Below are positions 1 through 7,314 of a stretch of 11,527 bases of DNA, in pieces; within the stretch, counting starts at the first letter, position 1; each line of letters begins with the position of its first letter. The stretch is from Bathymodiolus azoricus thioautotrophic gill symbiont (GTDB lineage Bacteria > Pseudomonadota > Gammaproteobacteria > PS1 > Pseudothioglobaceae). A model generated the notes under the pieces. It saw nothing but the letters and a program-made list of their open reading frames with translations, did no database searches and had not been told where the DNA came from. A program made the translations under genes and the position numbers. The stretch is from assembly GCF_001298715.1 (NCBI RefSeq), contig NZ_CDSC02000085.1, forward strand, positions 1 to 11,527, read 5' to 3'.

Positions 1-17
1 CCGTTTTAAAATAATGA

Positions 18-47
18 TAGACACAACGATTGTATTTTTGGTATAAT
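18..47 (+). promoter_or_regulatory. sigma70-type promoter for the nitrate assimilation operon
   Basis: TAGACA (18-23) matches the -35 consensus at 5 of 6 positions. It is separated by 18 bp from a perfect TATAAT (42-47). The predicted start near 54 puts the first leader hairpin at the very 5' end of the transcript. Upstream activator sites (for example NtrC) would fall outside the window. This is the best promoter visible before nirB, but it is a pattern match only. Confidence 0.6.
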
Positions 48-52
48 CTGCG

Positions 53-162
53 TTCTGTTACCCAATGATGGGCAACAAAAAAACATTGACGTTTATTTGG
101 GTTTCTATTTTAATGAAACACGATAAGCGTTTTTTTTGGTCAATTCAAAGTTGAATTTAACC
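53..162 (+). promoter_or_regulatory. candidate ANTAR-type antiterminator leader RNA (two hexaloop hairpins)
   Basis: Hairpin P1 pairs GTTACCC (57-63) with GGGCAAC (70-76), with one A.C mismatch and weak extension to 53/80. Its loop is AATGAT (64-69). Hairpin P2 pairs AATTC (142-146) with GAATT (153-157), extended across a small internal loop by GGT (138-140) and ACC (160-162). Its loop is AAAGTT (147-152). Both loops are six bases long with A at position 1 and G at position 4, the reported signature of RNAs bound by ANTAR proteins such as NasR, NasT and EutV. An intrinsic terminator follows at 174-222, then nirB, a known target of this control in other proteobacteria. The roughly 60-nt linker between P1 and P2 is long. 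It contains a weak hairpin (about 116-132) ending in a run of T. The regulator gene is not in the window. Confidence 0.58.
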
Positions 163-173
163 ATAGAGCATTG

Positions 174-222
174 AAGCCAGTTAGAAAATGTCATATGCAC
201 ATTTTTCTAACTGGCTTTTTTT
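174..222 (+). terminator. intrinsic terminator in the nirB leader
   Basis: A175-A188 pairs perfectly with T203-T216. After one bulged base (T202), 189-191 pairs with 199-201, leaving a 7-nt loop (192-198). The roughly 17-bp stem is followed by a run of T (216-222), which makes it a textbook rho-independent terminator. It lies only 44 nt before the nirB start codon and downstream of the only good promoter. It therefore most likely works as a conditional attenuator of this operon. It could instead end a gene to the left of the window, but no such reading frame enters the window. Confidence 0.82.
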
Positions 223-265
223 ATGTTCAAAGCATAAATTGTGTAAATAAATAAAAGGAAATATC

Positions 266-2647
266 ATGAAAAAATTGGTTATAGTTGGCTCAGGAATGAG
301 TGCTATGAAAGTGGTAGATGAGGTTTTAAAAATAGACCCGCTTATGTATCAAATCACTATTATTGGTGCGGAAACAGTATTGCCCTATAACAGAATTATG
401 CTTTCTCCAGTTTTAGCTGGCGAAAAAGATTTTGATGAAATCAGAACACATGATGAGGCTTATTTCGCACAAAATAATCTTATTTTTAAGCCTGGTTTTG
501 AAGTAACAGCTATTAATAGAAAAGCTAAAACTGTGTCAGTAACAGAAATTGGTAAAACTGACTCTGAGTCTCTGGATTATGACCGTTTGGTGATTTGCAC
601 GGGTTCAACACCATTTATTCTGCCATTGCCTGGCAAGGAATTAGCGGGTGTGGTTTCATTTAGAGATATTTACGATGTTGAATATATGCAATCAGAGGCT
701 GGAAAATCTAAAAAAGTGGCTGTTATTGGCACGGGTTTGCTGGGACTTGAAGCGGCCAATGGGTTGAATGAATTGGGCTTTAAAGTAACAGTTATTGGTA
801 ATATGGATTCTATTATGAATATGCAATTAGATGCCTCATCTGGGCATTTATTGCAAAAAGTATTGGAGCAAAAAAATATTCATTTTAAACTGGGGGCAAT
901 AACCACCAAAATTATTGGTAAGGACAAGGTTGAATCGTTGGCGTTTGAAGATGGAACAACACTGGAAACGGATATGGTGGTTATGTCTGTTGGTATTGTT
1001 CCCAATGATACTTTGGCTAAGCACATTGGTTTGCAAACAGACAGAGGTATTGTTGTGAATGACACAATGATGACTTCAGACCCTGCTATTTATTCAGTAG
1101 GCGAGTGTATTAAACACCGAGGTATGTCGTATGGTTTGGTGGCGCCTCTTTTCGAACAAGCACGCGTGTGTGCCGAGCAAGTGTGTGAGGTGTCTCATCA
1201 TATGTATACAGGCTCAGATATCTCTACCAAGCTCAAGATTTCAGGTGTTGATGTTTTCTCAGCAGGTGAGTTTGACAATGAGGAGGATGAAATTATGTGC
1301 TCTAAAGACCATGCATTAAATACGCGAAAACGACTTTCTATTCGTGATAATAAATTAGTCGGCGCGGTATTGTTTGGTGATTCTACAGATGGACTTTTTT
1401 ACTTTGATTTAATTAAGAAAGAAACAGATATTACCGATATTCGCAAGACTTTATTATTTGGTGATATTGGTATTGACGAGTCTAGTGCTGGCGCATCGGG
1501 TGTTGAAAAAATGGCAGATGATGAGCAAGTATGTGGTTGCATGGGCGTTACCAAAGGCGATATTGTGAATGCAGTAACAGATGGCTGTGATACTTTTGAA
1601 GCCATGCAAGAAGAAACAGGTTGTGCAACAGGATGCGGTGGTTGTGGGTCAGTGGCAAAGCAAATTTTTAGTTTTGTATCAGGTGCAGAATTGGTGAGCA
1701 AGGAAACACTGTGTGATTGCACTGGCTTTTCAACCGCAGAAGTGCGTGAATATGTTAGGGGGTTGAATGCCGTTAAAACCATTGATGAAGTGCGTTTGGC
1801 ATTAGATTTCACCAGTACTTGTGAAGCCTGTGGTGCGGCAATTAATTATTATTTGTCGTCACAATTTAATGAGGCGTATGTGCATAATAATGTAGAGCGT
1901 CCACACAATGAAATGATGCACGCTAACAAACAAAGGGATGGTACTTATTCTATTATTCCACAAATGCAGGGTGGATTGACAACGCCAGCAGAACTTAAAT
2001 CGTTGGCAGAAATTGCCGTGAAATATGAAGTGCCCACTGTTAAAGTGACAGGAGGGCAACGCATTGATTTGTTAGGTATTCCTAAAGAAAATTTAAACGA
2101 TATGTGGGATGAAATTGCAGCGGCAGGTATGGAATCAGGTTACGCTTATGGTAAAGCAACTAGAACTTGTAAATCTTGTGTGGGCACCGATCATTGTATG
2201 ATGGGCACGCAAGACTCAATGGGGCTATCTATCAAGATGGAAGACGCAGTTTGGTCACACTTTATGCCACATAAGTTCAAGATGGGTGTTAGTGGTTGTC
2301 CGCGCAATTGTGCCGAAGTAACGATTAAAGATTTTGGTGTGATTTGTACCGAAAAAGGTTATGAAATCCATGTAGCCGGTGCTTGTGGCATTAGAACAAA
2401 AGCTTGCTTAAAAGATCGTTTCTTTGAAACCGAAGATGAAGTGATTGAATACCTGAGAGCCTTTGTACAGTTATATCGAACAGAAGGTAATTATCTTGAG
2501 CGTGTCATGCACTTTGAAGAGCGTGTTGGTTTGGATTATATTCAATCAAAACTGAGCACAGCAGAAAAAATTAAGCAATGGGCAAATGCATTGCCTAAGA
2601 CTGTTCCAAATCCGTGGAAAACAACAGATCATAGAAAATCAGCTTAA
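266..2647 (+). CDS. nirB: assimilatory nitrite reductase [NAD(P)H], large subunit
   Basis: This enzyme catalyses six-electron reduction of nitrite to ammonium in the cytoplasm with NAD(P)H. Domain order is that of NirB. An FAD-binding fold opens with GSGMSA (8-13), and an NAD-binding fold has GTGLLGLE (155-162). A BFD-like [2Fe-2S] domain has cysteines C423, C425, C457 and C460, and a second BFD-like cysteine set sits at C483, C485, C519 and C522. A nitrite/sulfite reductase half-domain carries the siroheme-[4Fe-4S] ligands C638, C644, C678 and C682. At 793 aa it is about 50 residues shorter than E. coli NirB (847 aa), mostly at the C-terminus. The start is supported by AAGGAA (255-260) five bases before the ATG. 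It is first in an operon, 15 bp before narK. No small subunit gene nirD follows, unlike in many NirBD operons. Expression is probably controlled by the leader terminator. Confidence 0.95.
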   Translation: MKKLVIVGSGMSAMKVVDEVLKIDPLMYQITIIGAETVLPYNRIMLSPVLAGEKDFDEIRTHDEAYFAQNNLIFKPGFEVTAINRKAKTVSVTEIGKTDSESLDYDRLVICTGSTPFILPLPGKELAGVVSFRDIYDVEYMQSEAGKSKKVAVIGTGLLGLEAANGLNELGFKVTVIGNMDSIMNMQLDASSGHLLQKVLEQKNIHFKLGAITTKIIGKDKVESLAFEDGTTLETDMVVMSVGIVPNDTLAKHIGLQTDRGIVVNDTMMTSDPAIYSVGECIKHRGMSYGLVAPLFEQARVCAEQVCEVSHHMYTGSDISTKLKISGVDVFSAGEFDNEEDEIMCSKDHALNTRKRLSIRDNKLVGAVLFGDSTDGLFYFDLIKKETDITDIRKTLLFGDIGIDESSAGASGVEKMADDEQVCGCMGVTKGDIVNAVTDGCDTFEAMQEETGCATGCGGCGSVAKQIFSFVSGAELVSKETLCDCTGFSTAEVREYVRGLNAVKTIDEVRLALDFTSTCEACGAAINYYLSSQFNEAYVHNNVERPHNEMMHANKQRDGTYSIIPQMQGGLTTPAELKSLAEIAVKYEVPTVKVTGGQRIDLLGIPKENLNDMWDEIAAAGMESGYAYGKATRTCKSCVGTDHCMMGTQDSMGLSIKMEDAVWSHFMPHKFKMGVSGCPRNCAEVTIKDFGVICTEKGYEIHVAGACGIRTKACLKDRFFETEDEVIEYLRAFVQLYRTEGNYLERVMHFEERVGLDYIQSKLSTAEKIKQWANALPKTVPNPWKTTDHRKSA

Positions 2648-2662
2648 TGCAAGGATACTATT

Positions 2663-4129
2663 ATGGAAGATAAATTAAATCTATTTTCATTTAAGGGCAA
2701 ATATCGGATTCTACATCTGACTTGGTTTGCTTTCTTTATGACCTTTGTGGTGTGGTTGGGCCTTGGGCCAATGATGCCCTTTATCCAAGAGGCTTTGTCA
2801 CTCACTGAGCAACAAGCAAAGGTATTGCTAATTCTGAATGTGGCAATGACCATCCCAGCAAGAATTATTGTGGGAATGTTGGTTGACAAGTTAGGCCCTA
2901 AAATACTATTTTCAGCCATATTAATTTTAGGTGGCTTAATCTCAATCGCATTTAGCTGGATGCAATCATACGAGCAATTGGCACTATTGAGATTTTTGTC
3001 GGGCTTTATTGGTGCTGGTTTCGTGGTGGGTATTCGCATAATATCCGAATGGTTTCCAGTCAAACAAACCGGTATCGCACAAGGCATTTATGGCGGTTGG
3101 GGTAATTTTGGTTCTGCGGGAGCAGCGTTCTGCCTACCTTTTATTGCAAGTAGTTTTGGCGATGTTAATGGCTGGCGTTACGCCATCACCATTGCGAGTG
3201 TTTTGGCAATCTTGTATGGTGTTTTTTATTATTTCAATGTTAGCAATACGCCTAAGGGCTCTACTTATTTCAAGCCAAAAAAATCAGGCGCTATGGAAGT
3301 GAGTAGTTATTTAGACTTAGCACTCTATATTGTAATGAATATCCCCCTATATCTTGCTTTATCATTGCTAACATGGAAGTTGTCACCCGCCAATATGGCA
3401 ATGATTTCATCAACGATAGAAGATGTTATATACTGTGTATTGACTGTAATATTTGTATTGCAAGTCTTTAAAACATGGCATATTAATGCCCAACATTTAG
3501 CTCAGGGCGTACCAAGGCAACATCAATATAAATTTAAGCAAGTTGCCATTCTTGATTGGGCATACTTGGTTACTTTTGGTACTGAATTAGCAGTTGTTTC
3601 TATATTGGCAATGTTTTATGTTGATTGGTTTGAACTGCCTAAAATTACCGCTGCACTGTTAGCGGGCGTATATCCATTTATCAATTTATTCGCTCGACCA
3701 TGTGGAGGCTATCTAAGTGATAAGCACGGTAGGAAGCTGACTCTAATGATAGTTTTTTTTGGCATCAGTTTAAGTTTTCTAGCATTAGGCAATGTTGATA
3801 AAAGTTGGTCAATTTATTTGGTAGTCTTATTAACGATTGTTGGCGGTATATTCTCTAAAGCAGGATCAGGGGCGGTATTTGCTATGGTACCACTCATTCA
3901 AAGACGATTAACTGGACAAATTGCTGGTATGGCTGGTGCTTTTGGTAATGTAGGTGCGGTAATGTTTTTAACGCTCAATTCTTTGGTGGACTATGACCAA
4001 TTCTTTATGTTAATTGGTACAGTTAGTACAATTGTATTGGTATTAATTGTAGTATTCTTGGAAGAACCGAAAGGTTATATGACTGAAATATTAGATGATG
4101 GCACGGTTGAAATTATCAAACTTAACTAG
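2663..4129 (+). CDS. narK: nitrate/nitrite MFS transporter, NarK/NNP family
   Basis: Inner-membrane transporter expected to bring nitrate into the cell for NasA and NirB, and possibly to export nitrite. It is 488 aa with about 12 hydrophobic segments. The MFS loop 2-3 motif is visible around GMLVDKLGPK (71-80), with a second copy around GGYLSDKHGRK (348-358). Both nitrate-signature-like glycine stretches are present: GGWGNFGSAG (144-153) and GAFGNVGA (425-432). R67 and R345 sit where NarK proteins place their substrate-binding arginines (my alignment). A stretch at about 200-295, between the two halves, carries extra hydrophobic segments and makes the protein longer than E. coli NarK. AAGGA (2651-2655) precedes the ATG by 7 nt. 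It is co-transcribed with nirB upstream and the kinase gene 33 bp downstream. Transport direction cannot be read from sequence. Confidence 0.9.
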   Translation: MEDKLNLFSFKGKYRILHLTWFAFFMTFVVWLGLGPMMPFIQEALSLTEQQAKVLLILNVAMTIPARIIVGMLVDKLGPKILFSAILILGGLISIAFSWMQSYEQLALLRFLSGFIGAGFVVGIRIISEWFPVKQTGIAQGIYGGWGNFGSAGAAFCLPFIASSFGDVNGWRYAITIASVLAILYGVFYYFNVSNTPKGSTYFKPKKSGAMEVSSYLDLALYIVMNIPLYLALSLLTWKLSPANMAMISSTIEDVIYCVLTVIFVLQVFKTWHINAQHLAQGVPRQHQYKFKQVAILDWAYLVTFGTELAVVSILAMFYVDWFELPKITAALLAGVYPFINLFARPCGGYLSDKHGRKLTLMIVFFGISLSFLALGNVDKSWSIYLVVLLTIVGGIFSKAGSGAVFAMVPLIQRRLTGQIAGMAGAFGNVGAVMFLTLNSLVDYDQFFMLIGTVSTIVLVLIVVFLEEPKGYMTEILDDGTVEIIKLN

Positions 4130-4162
4130 ATACCATGATATTAACCCCGTAAATTCCCAGAC

Positions 4163-5863
4163 ATGCAGCAACTTAAAGTTAGTATAAATTCACATTCTAT
4201 TGCAGGTACCAAGCCTGAGAATCAGGATGCTTGTGCCTATCATATACCTGACAAACAAGCCTTGGAATACAAAGGTATTACCAGCGTTATTGCCGATGGT
4301 GTGAGTGCTTGTGAGCGAGCGGCTGAGGCAAGTAGTTGCTGTGTTAATAGTTTTCTTAGTGATTATTACTCTACACCCGATTCTTGGCGTGTAGAGCACT
4401 CGGCAACAAAGGTTATCTCAGCACTAAATAATTGGTTGTATTCTCAATCAATGCGCAACGATGAAATCTCATCAATGTTATCTACATTGAGTGTGATAAT
4501 CATTAAATCTAATACTGCGCATATTTTTCATATAGGCGACTCTAGAATTTATCGCTATCGTCAAGGTCTATTGACACAACTAACAAAGGACCATGTTTTA
4601 AATCTAAACAAAGAAAAAACTTACCTATCAAGAGCCATGGGGTTTGACCTTAGAGTGAATGTTGATTATCAAACTTTTAACCTTGAAGTTAATGATCAAT
4701 TTTTGATGACCACAGATGGGGTGCATGATTATTTGAATGATACTTCGTTGCAAAATTTAATGAGTGTAGCATCAACAACAAATGATATTGTTGGCAAGGC
4801 ACTAGATGCAGATAGTAGCGACAACATCTCAGCAATGATTGTGAAGATTGAGCAACTACCAAAGAAGAATATAGATGAGGCTTTTGATGAACTCACTGAA
4901 CGACCTGTACCGCCAGATCTAGACAAAGGTATGAAAATTAATGGTTTTGAAATAGAGTCGCTCCTTGTTTCAAGCTCTAAGGTGCAATTGTATTTGGCCA
5001 GAGATATTAATACCAAACAATCAGTTGTGCTAAAAACACCCTCAATTAATTTTGAAGATGACCCTCAATATCTGAAACATTTCATGTATGAGCAATGGGC
5101 AGGGCAGCGAATACAAAGCTCCAATGTGGTGAAAATTCATAACAGCAATGAAAAAGCCAGCTTCTTAGCCTATGCGATGGAATACATCAAAGGACAAACA
5201 CTCAGACAATGGATGGATGAAAATAAAGAGCCTGATGTCAAGATAGTCGTGAGTTTTGTTAAGCAAATTATCCAAGGTTTGAGAGCCTTTCACCGTCAAG
5301 AAATGCTACATTGTGACCTTAAACCAGAAAACATTATGATTGATAAAATTGGACAAATCAAACTGATTGATTTTGGCGCAACAAGGATTGCTGGCGTTGT
5401 TGAACTAAGCAGTCCAGTTGATGTTACGGATAATCAAGGTACACAAGGCTACACCGCACCAGAAGTTATCTTGAATGGCAAGGCTTCTCAAGCATCAGAC
5501 CAATTTAGTTTAGGTGCAATTGTGTATGAGATATTTGCCTCGCAACTTCCCTACCAAAACAAATTAGATAAAAACTTAACCACGCAAAAATTATCCAAGT
5601 TATCTTACGAATCAATATTAATATACCATCCAAATCTAGCGATATGGATTGATGGCGCGGTGCGTAAAGCTTGTCATTTGAATGTCGCCTCCAGATACGA
5701 AGTGCTGAGTGAATTTTTATATGATTTAGAACACCCAAATTCAAACTTCTTGCAAATTGAAGAACCTGTAAAACCAGAAGCTAAATTAAAAAAATATCGA
5801 TTGTATTTTGGGTTATTGTTTGCGTTAAATTTTATTTTATTATTATTATTGGTGACCAAATGA
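4163..5863 (+). CDS. membrane-anchored PP2C phosphatase / Ser-Thr protein kinase fusion
   Basis: A single polypeptide of 566 aa that can be expected both to phosphorylate and to dephosphorylate proteins. Residues about 1-230 form a PP2C phosphatase with the metal-binding pattern D22, DG at 45-46, GDSR at 125-128, DG at 185-186 and DN at 220-221. Residues about 258-525 form a eukaryotic-type kinase with K291, E310, HCDLKPEN (383-390), DFG (403-405) and the APE motif TAPE (431-434). The catalytic loop has Cys instead of Arg before Asp, so it is a non-RD kinase, and the glycine-rich loop (268-275) is degenerate. A single hydrophobic segment at 547-564 anchors the C-terminus, leaving both enzymes in the cytoplasm. 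No clear ribosome binding site precedes the ATG, but the phosphatase begins right after it. The last 4 nt overlap nasA (ATGA). Similar fusions occur in nitrate assimilation clusters of other proteobacteria such as Pseudomonas. The target is unknown to me; NarK, NasA or NirB are the contextual guesses. Confidence 0.9.
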   Translation: MQQLKVSINSHSIAGTKPENQDACAYHIPDKQALEYKGITSVIADGVSACERAAEASSCCVNSFLSDYYSTPDSWRVEHSATKVISALNNWLYSQSMRNDEISSMLSTLSVIIIKSNTAHIFHIGDSRIYRYRQGLLTQLTKDHVLNLNKEKTYLSRAMGFDLRVNVDYQTFNLEVNDQFLMTTDGVHDYLNDTSLQNLMSVASTTNDIVGKALDADSSDNISAMIVKIEQLPKKNIDEAFDELTERPVPPDLDKGMKINGFEIESLLVSSSKVQLYLARDINTKQSVVLKTPSINFEDDPQYLKHFMYEQWAGQRIQSSNVVKIHNSNEKASFLAYAMEYIKGQTLRQWMDENKEPDVKIVVSFVKQIIQGLRAFHRQEMLHCDLKPENIMIDKIGQIKLIDFGATRIAGVVELSSPVDVTDNQGTQGYTAPEVILNGKASQASDQFSLGAIVYEIFASQLPYQNKLDKNLTTQKLSKLSYESILIYHPNLAIWIDGAVRKACHLNVASRYEVLSEFLYDLEHPNSNFLQIEEPVKPEAKLKKYRLYFGLLFALNFILLLLLVTK

Positions 5864-7314
5864 GTTTTAAAACAACCTGTCCGTACTGTGGCGTTGGCTG
5901 CGAGATTAAAATCAGCCGTTCTAATTCAACATTAAAGTTAATCGGAGATAAAGATTCGCCTGTTAATAAAGGCATGCTTTGCATCAAAGGGCAAACTTTA
6001 TTAGAAACTGTTGGCACAGATAATGATAGACTGCTTAAACCCTCTGTTGGCACTTGGGATGAGACAATCAAAACAATTGCAAATATTTTCCGTTCAAATA
6101 AAAAAGATGAAATTGCATTATATTTATCTGGGCAGATGTTAATGGAAGATTTATATGTGGCTAAAAAATTTGCAGAGTCTTATGGCATTAATAATATAGA
6201 GAGCAATTCTAGACTTTGTATGTATTCAACGGTTGAAGCCAATAAACGCGCTTACGGTGCAGATATTGTGCCTGTTTCTTATGATGATATTTTTCTTGCA
6301 GAAACTATATTTATTATTGGCAGTAATACTGCAGATTGCCATCCTATTGTTTTTAATTATGTCAAAAAATCTAAGGCCTTTGTTGTTTGTGTAGATGTCT
6401 ATAAAACAACAACAGCCAAAAAATCAGATTTATTTATCAAGGTTGAAGCTGGCAGAGATATGGAAATAATTGATGATTTGGTTAACCAACCATGGTTTAA
6501 AAATAAAAAAACTTTAAGCATCTATTCTCAGGGCCTAACCCAATCAACCGATGCAACTGATAAGGTCAATGCGCTTATTAACGCACACATTAAGGTTGGT
6601 AATATCAATAAACCAGGTTGTGGTGTTTTATCGCTAACTGGACAAAGCAATGCCATGGGTGGTAGAGAAATTGGTATTAGAACTAAAGATTTAACGGCCA
6701 CTGAATTTTTCTCAACCGATCAGATTAAAACACTGTGGGTTATGGCAACAAACCCAGCGCACAGTATGATTAATTATCGAAAATTTGAAACCTTAATAGT
6801 TTCAGACTTCACAGAAACTTTAACCACTAAAGATGCAGATATTGTATTGCCAGCCTGTTCTTGGTCTGAAAAAACAGGACACCAAAAAAACTCGGAACGC
6901 CGATATTTAGAACAAAATGCTTTTTTATCACCTGCTGGTGAGTCAAAACCAGATTGGAAGATTATTTGTCTTGTTGCAAAATCACTGGGTTTGTCAGGCT
7001 TTGACTATAAAAATTCAGCAGAAATTTGGCTTGAGATGAAGATTGATGAAACATGGTCACCAAGAATTCAGGTTCGTGAAAAGATTGTAGAATTTGAAAA
7101 AGTTGATAGAGCGTATGGAAAGTCTATCAATAATGGACGATTGCTAGAGCAGTGGCATTCAATGTCACGAACTGGTAAGAGTAAAACCTTGAATGATATG
7201 ACAAATAAAAACCCCCAAACAGTGTCAATTCATCATACAACTAATACCGAATTTTTTAAAAACAAAAAAGTTGAATTGGATAAACACTCTAAACAACCTT
7301 GTTTTAAGGGTTAA
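5860..7314 (+). CDS. nasA: assimilatory nitrate reductase catalytic subunit, strongly shortened
   Basis: Predicted cytoplasmic molybdenum enzyme reducing nitrate to nitrite for NirB. The [4Fe-4S] ligands C7, C10, C14 and C41 are present, and NSRLCM (116-121) supplies C120, the expected Mo ligand. Further family motifs are YSQGLTQST (222-230), GQSNAMGGREIG (261-272), MATNPAHS (295-302), NSERR (344-348) and QWHSMSRTGK (431-440), the last being the opening of the C-terminal dinucleotide-binding domain. At 484 aa it is far below the 700-900 aa usual for NasA. By my alignment from memory, sequence is missing after about 200, after about 272, between about 392 and 424, and at the C-terminus. There the cofactor-binding domain is cut short and no BFD-type [2Fe-2S] domain follows. 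The frame is intact throughout and leads straight to ligA on the other strand, so no lost remainder lies downstream. It starts inside the kinase stop codon (ATGA), so translation is probably coupled. It may be active but minimised, or may have lost activity. Confidence 0.85.
   Translation: MSFKTTCPYCGVGCEIKISRSNSTLKLIGDKDSPVNKGMLCIKGQTLLETVGTDNDRLLKPSVGTWDETIKTIANIFRSNKKDEIALYLSGQMLMEDLYVAKKFAESYGINNIESNSRLCMYSTVEANKRAYGADIVPVSYDDIFLAETIFIIGSNTADCHPIVFNYVKKSKAFVVCVDVYKTTTAKKSDLFIKVEAGRDMEIIDDLVNQPWFKNKKTLSIYSQGLTQSTDATDKVNALINAHIKVGNINKPGCGVLSLTGQSNAMGGREIGIRTKDLTATEFFSTDQIKTLWVMATNPAHSMINYRKFETLIVSDFTETLTTKDADIVLPACSWSEKTGHQKNSERRYLEQNAFLSPAGESKPDWKIICLVAKSLGLSGFDYKNSAEIWLEMKIDETWSPRIQVREKIVEFEKVDRAYGKSINNGRLLEQWHSMSRTGKSKTLNDMTNKNPQTVSIHHTTNTEFFKNKKVELDKHSKQPCFKG

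Noticed and set aside
65..154. 29-codon open frame in the nirB leader (ATG at 65, stop within hairpin P2), a possible leader peptide
   Set aside because: It has no ribosome binding site, its start lies in the P1 loop, its composition shows no run of a regulatory amino acid, and an open frame of this size is expected by chance. The RNA hairpins explain the region better.
102..187. Alternative pairing of TTTCTA (102-107) with TAGAAA (182-187) as an antiterminator stem
   Set aside because: Only six A/T-rich pairs with no extension on either side; it could not compete with the 17-bp terminator stem.
219..239. Small hairpin TTTATG...CATAAA between the leader terminator and the nirB ribosome binding site
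   Set aside because: Six A/T-rich pairs with a 7-base loop are too weak to be called functional.
1399..1812. 137-aa open frame on the - strand inside nirB
   Set aside because: It lies opposite the well-supported iron-sulfur region of nirB, has no recognisable domain or ribosome binding site, and is a shadow of the coding strand.
2644..3087. 147-aa open frame on the - strand across the start of narK
   Set aside because: It is antisense to the conserved narK transmembrane region and shows no protein family features.
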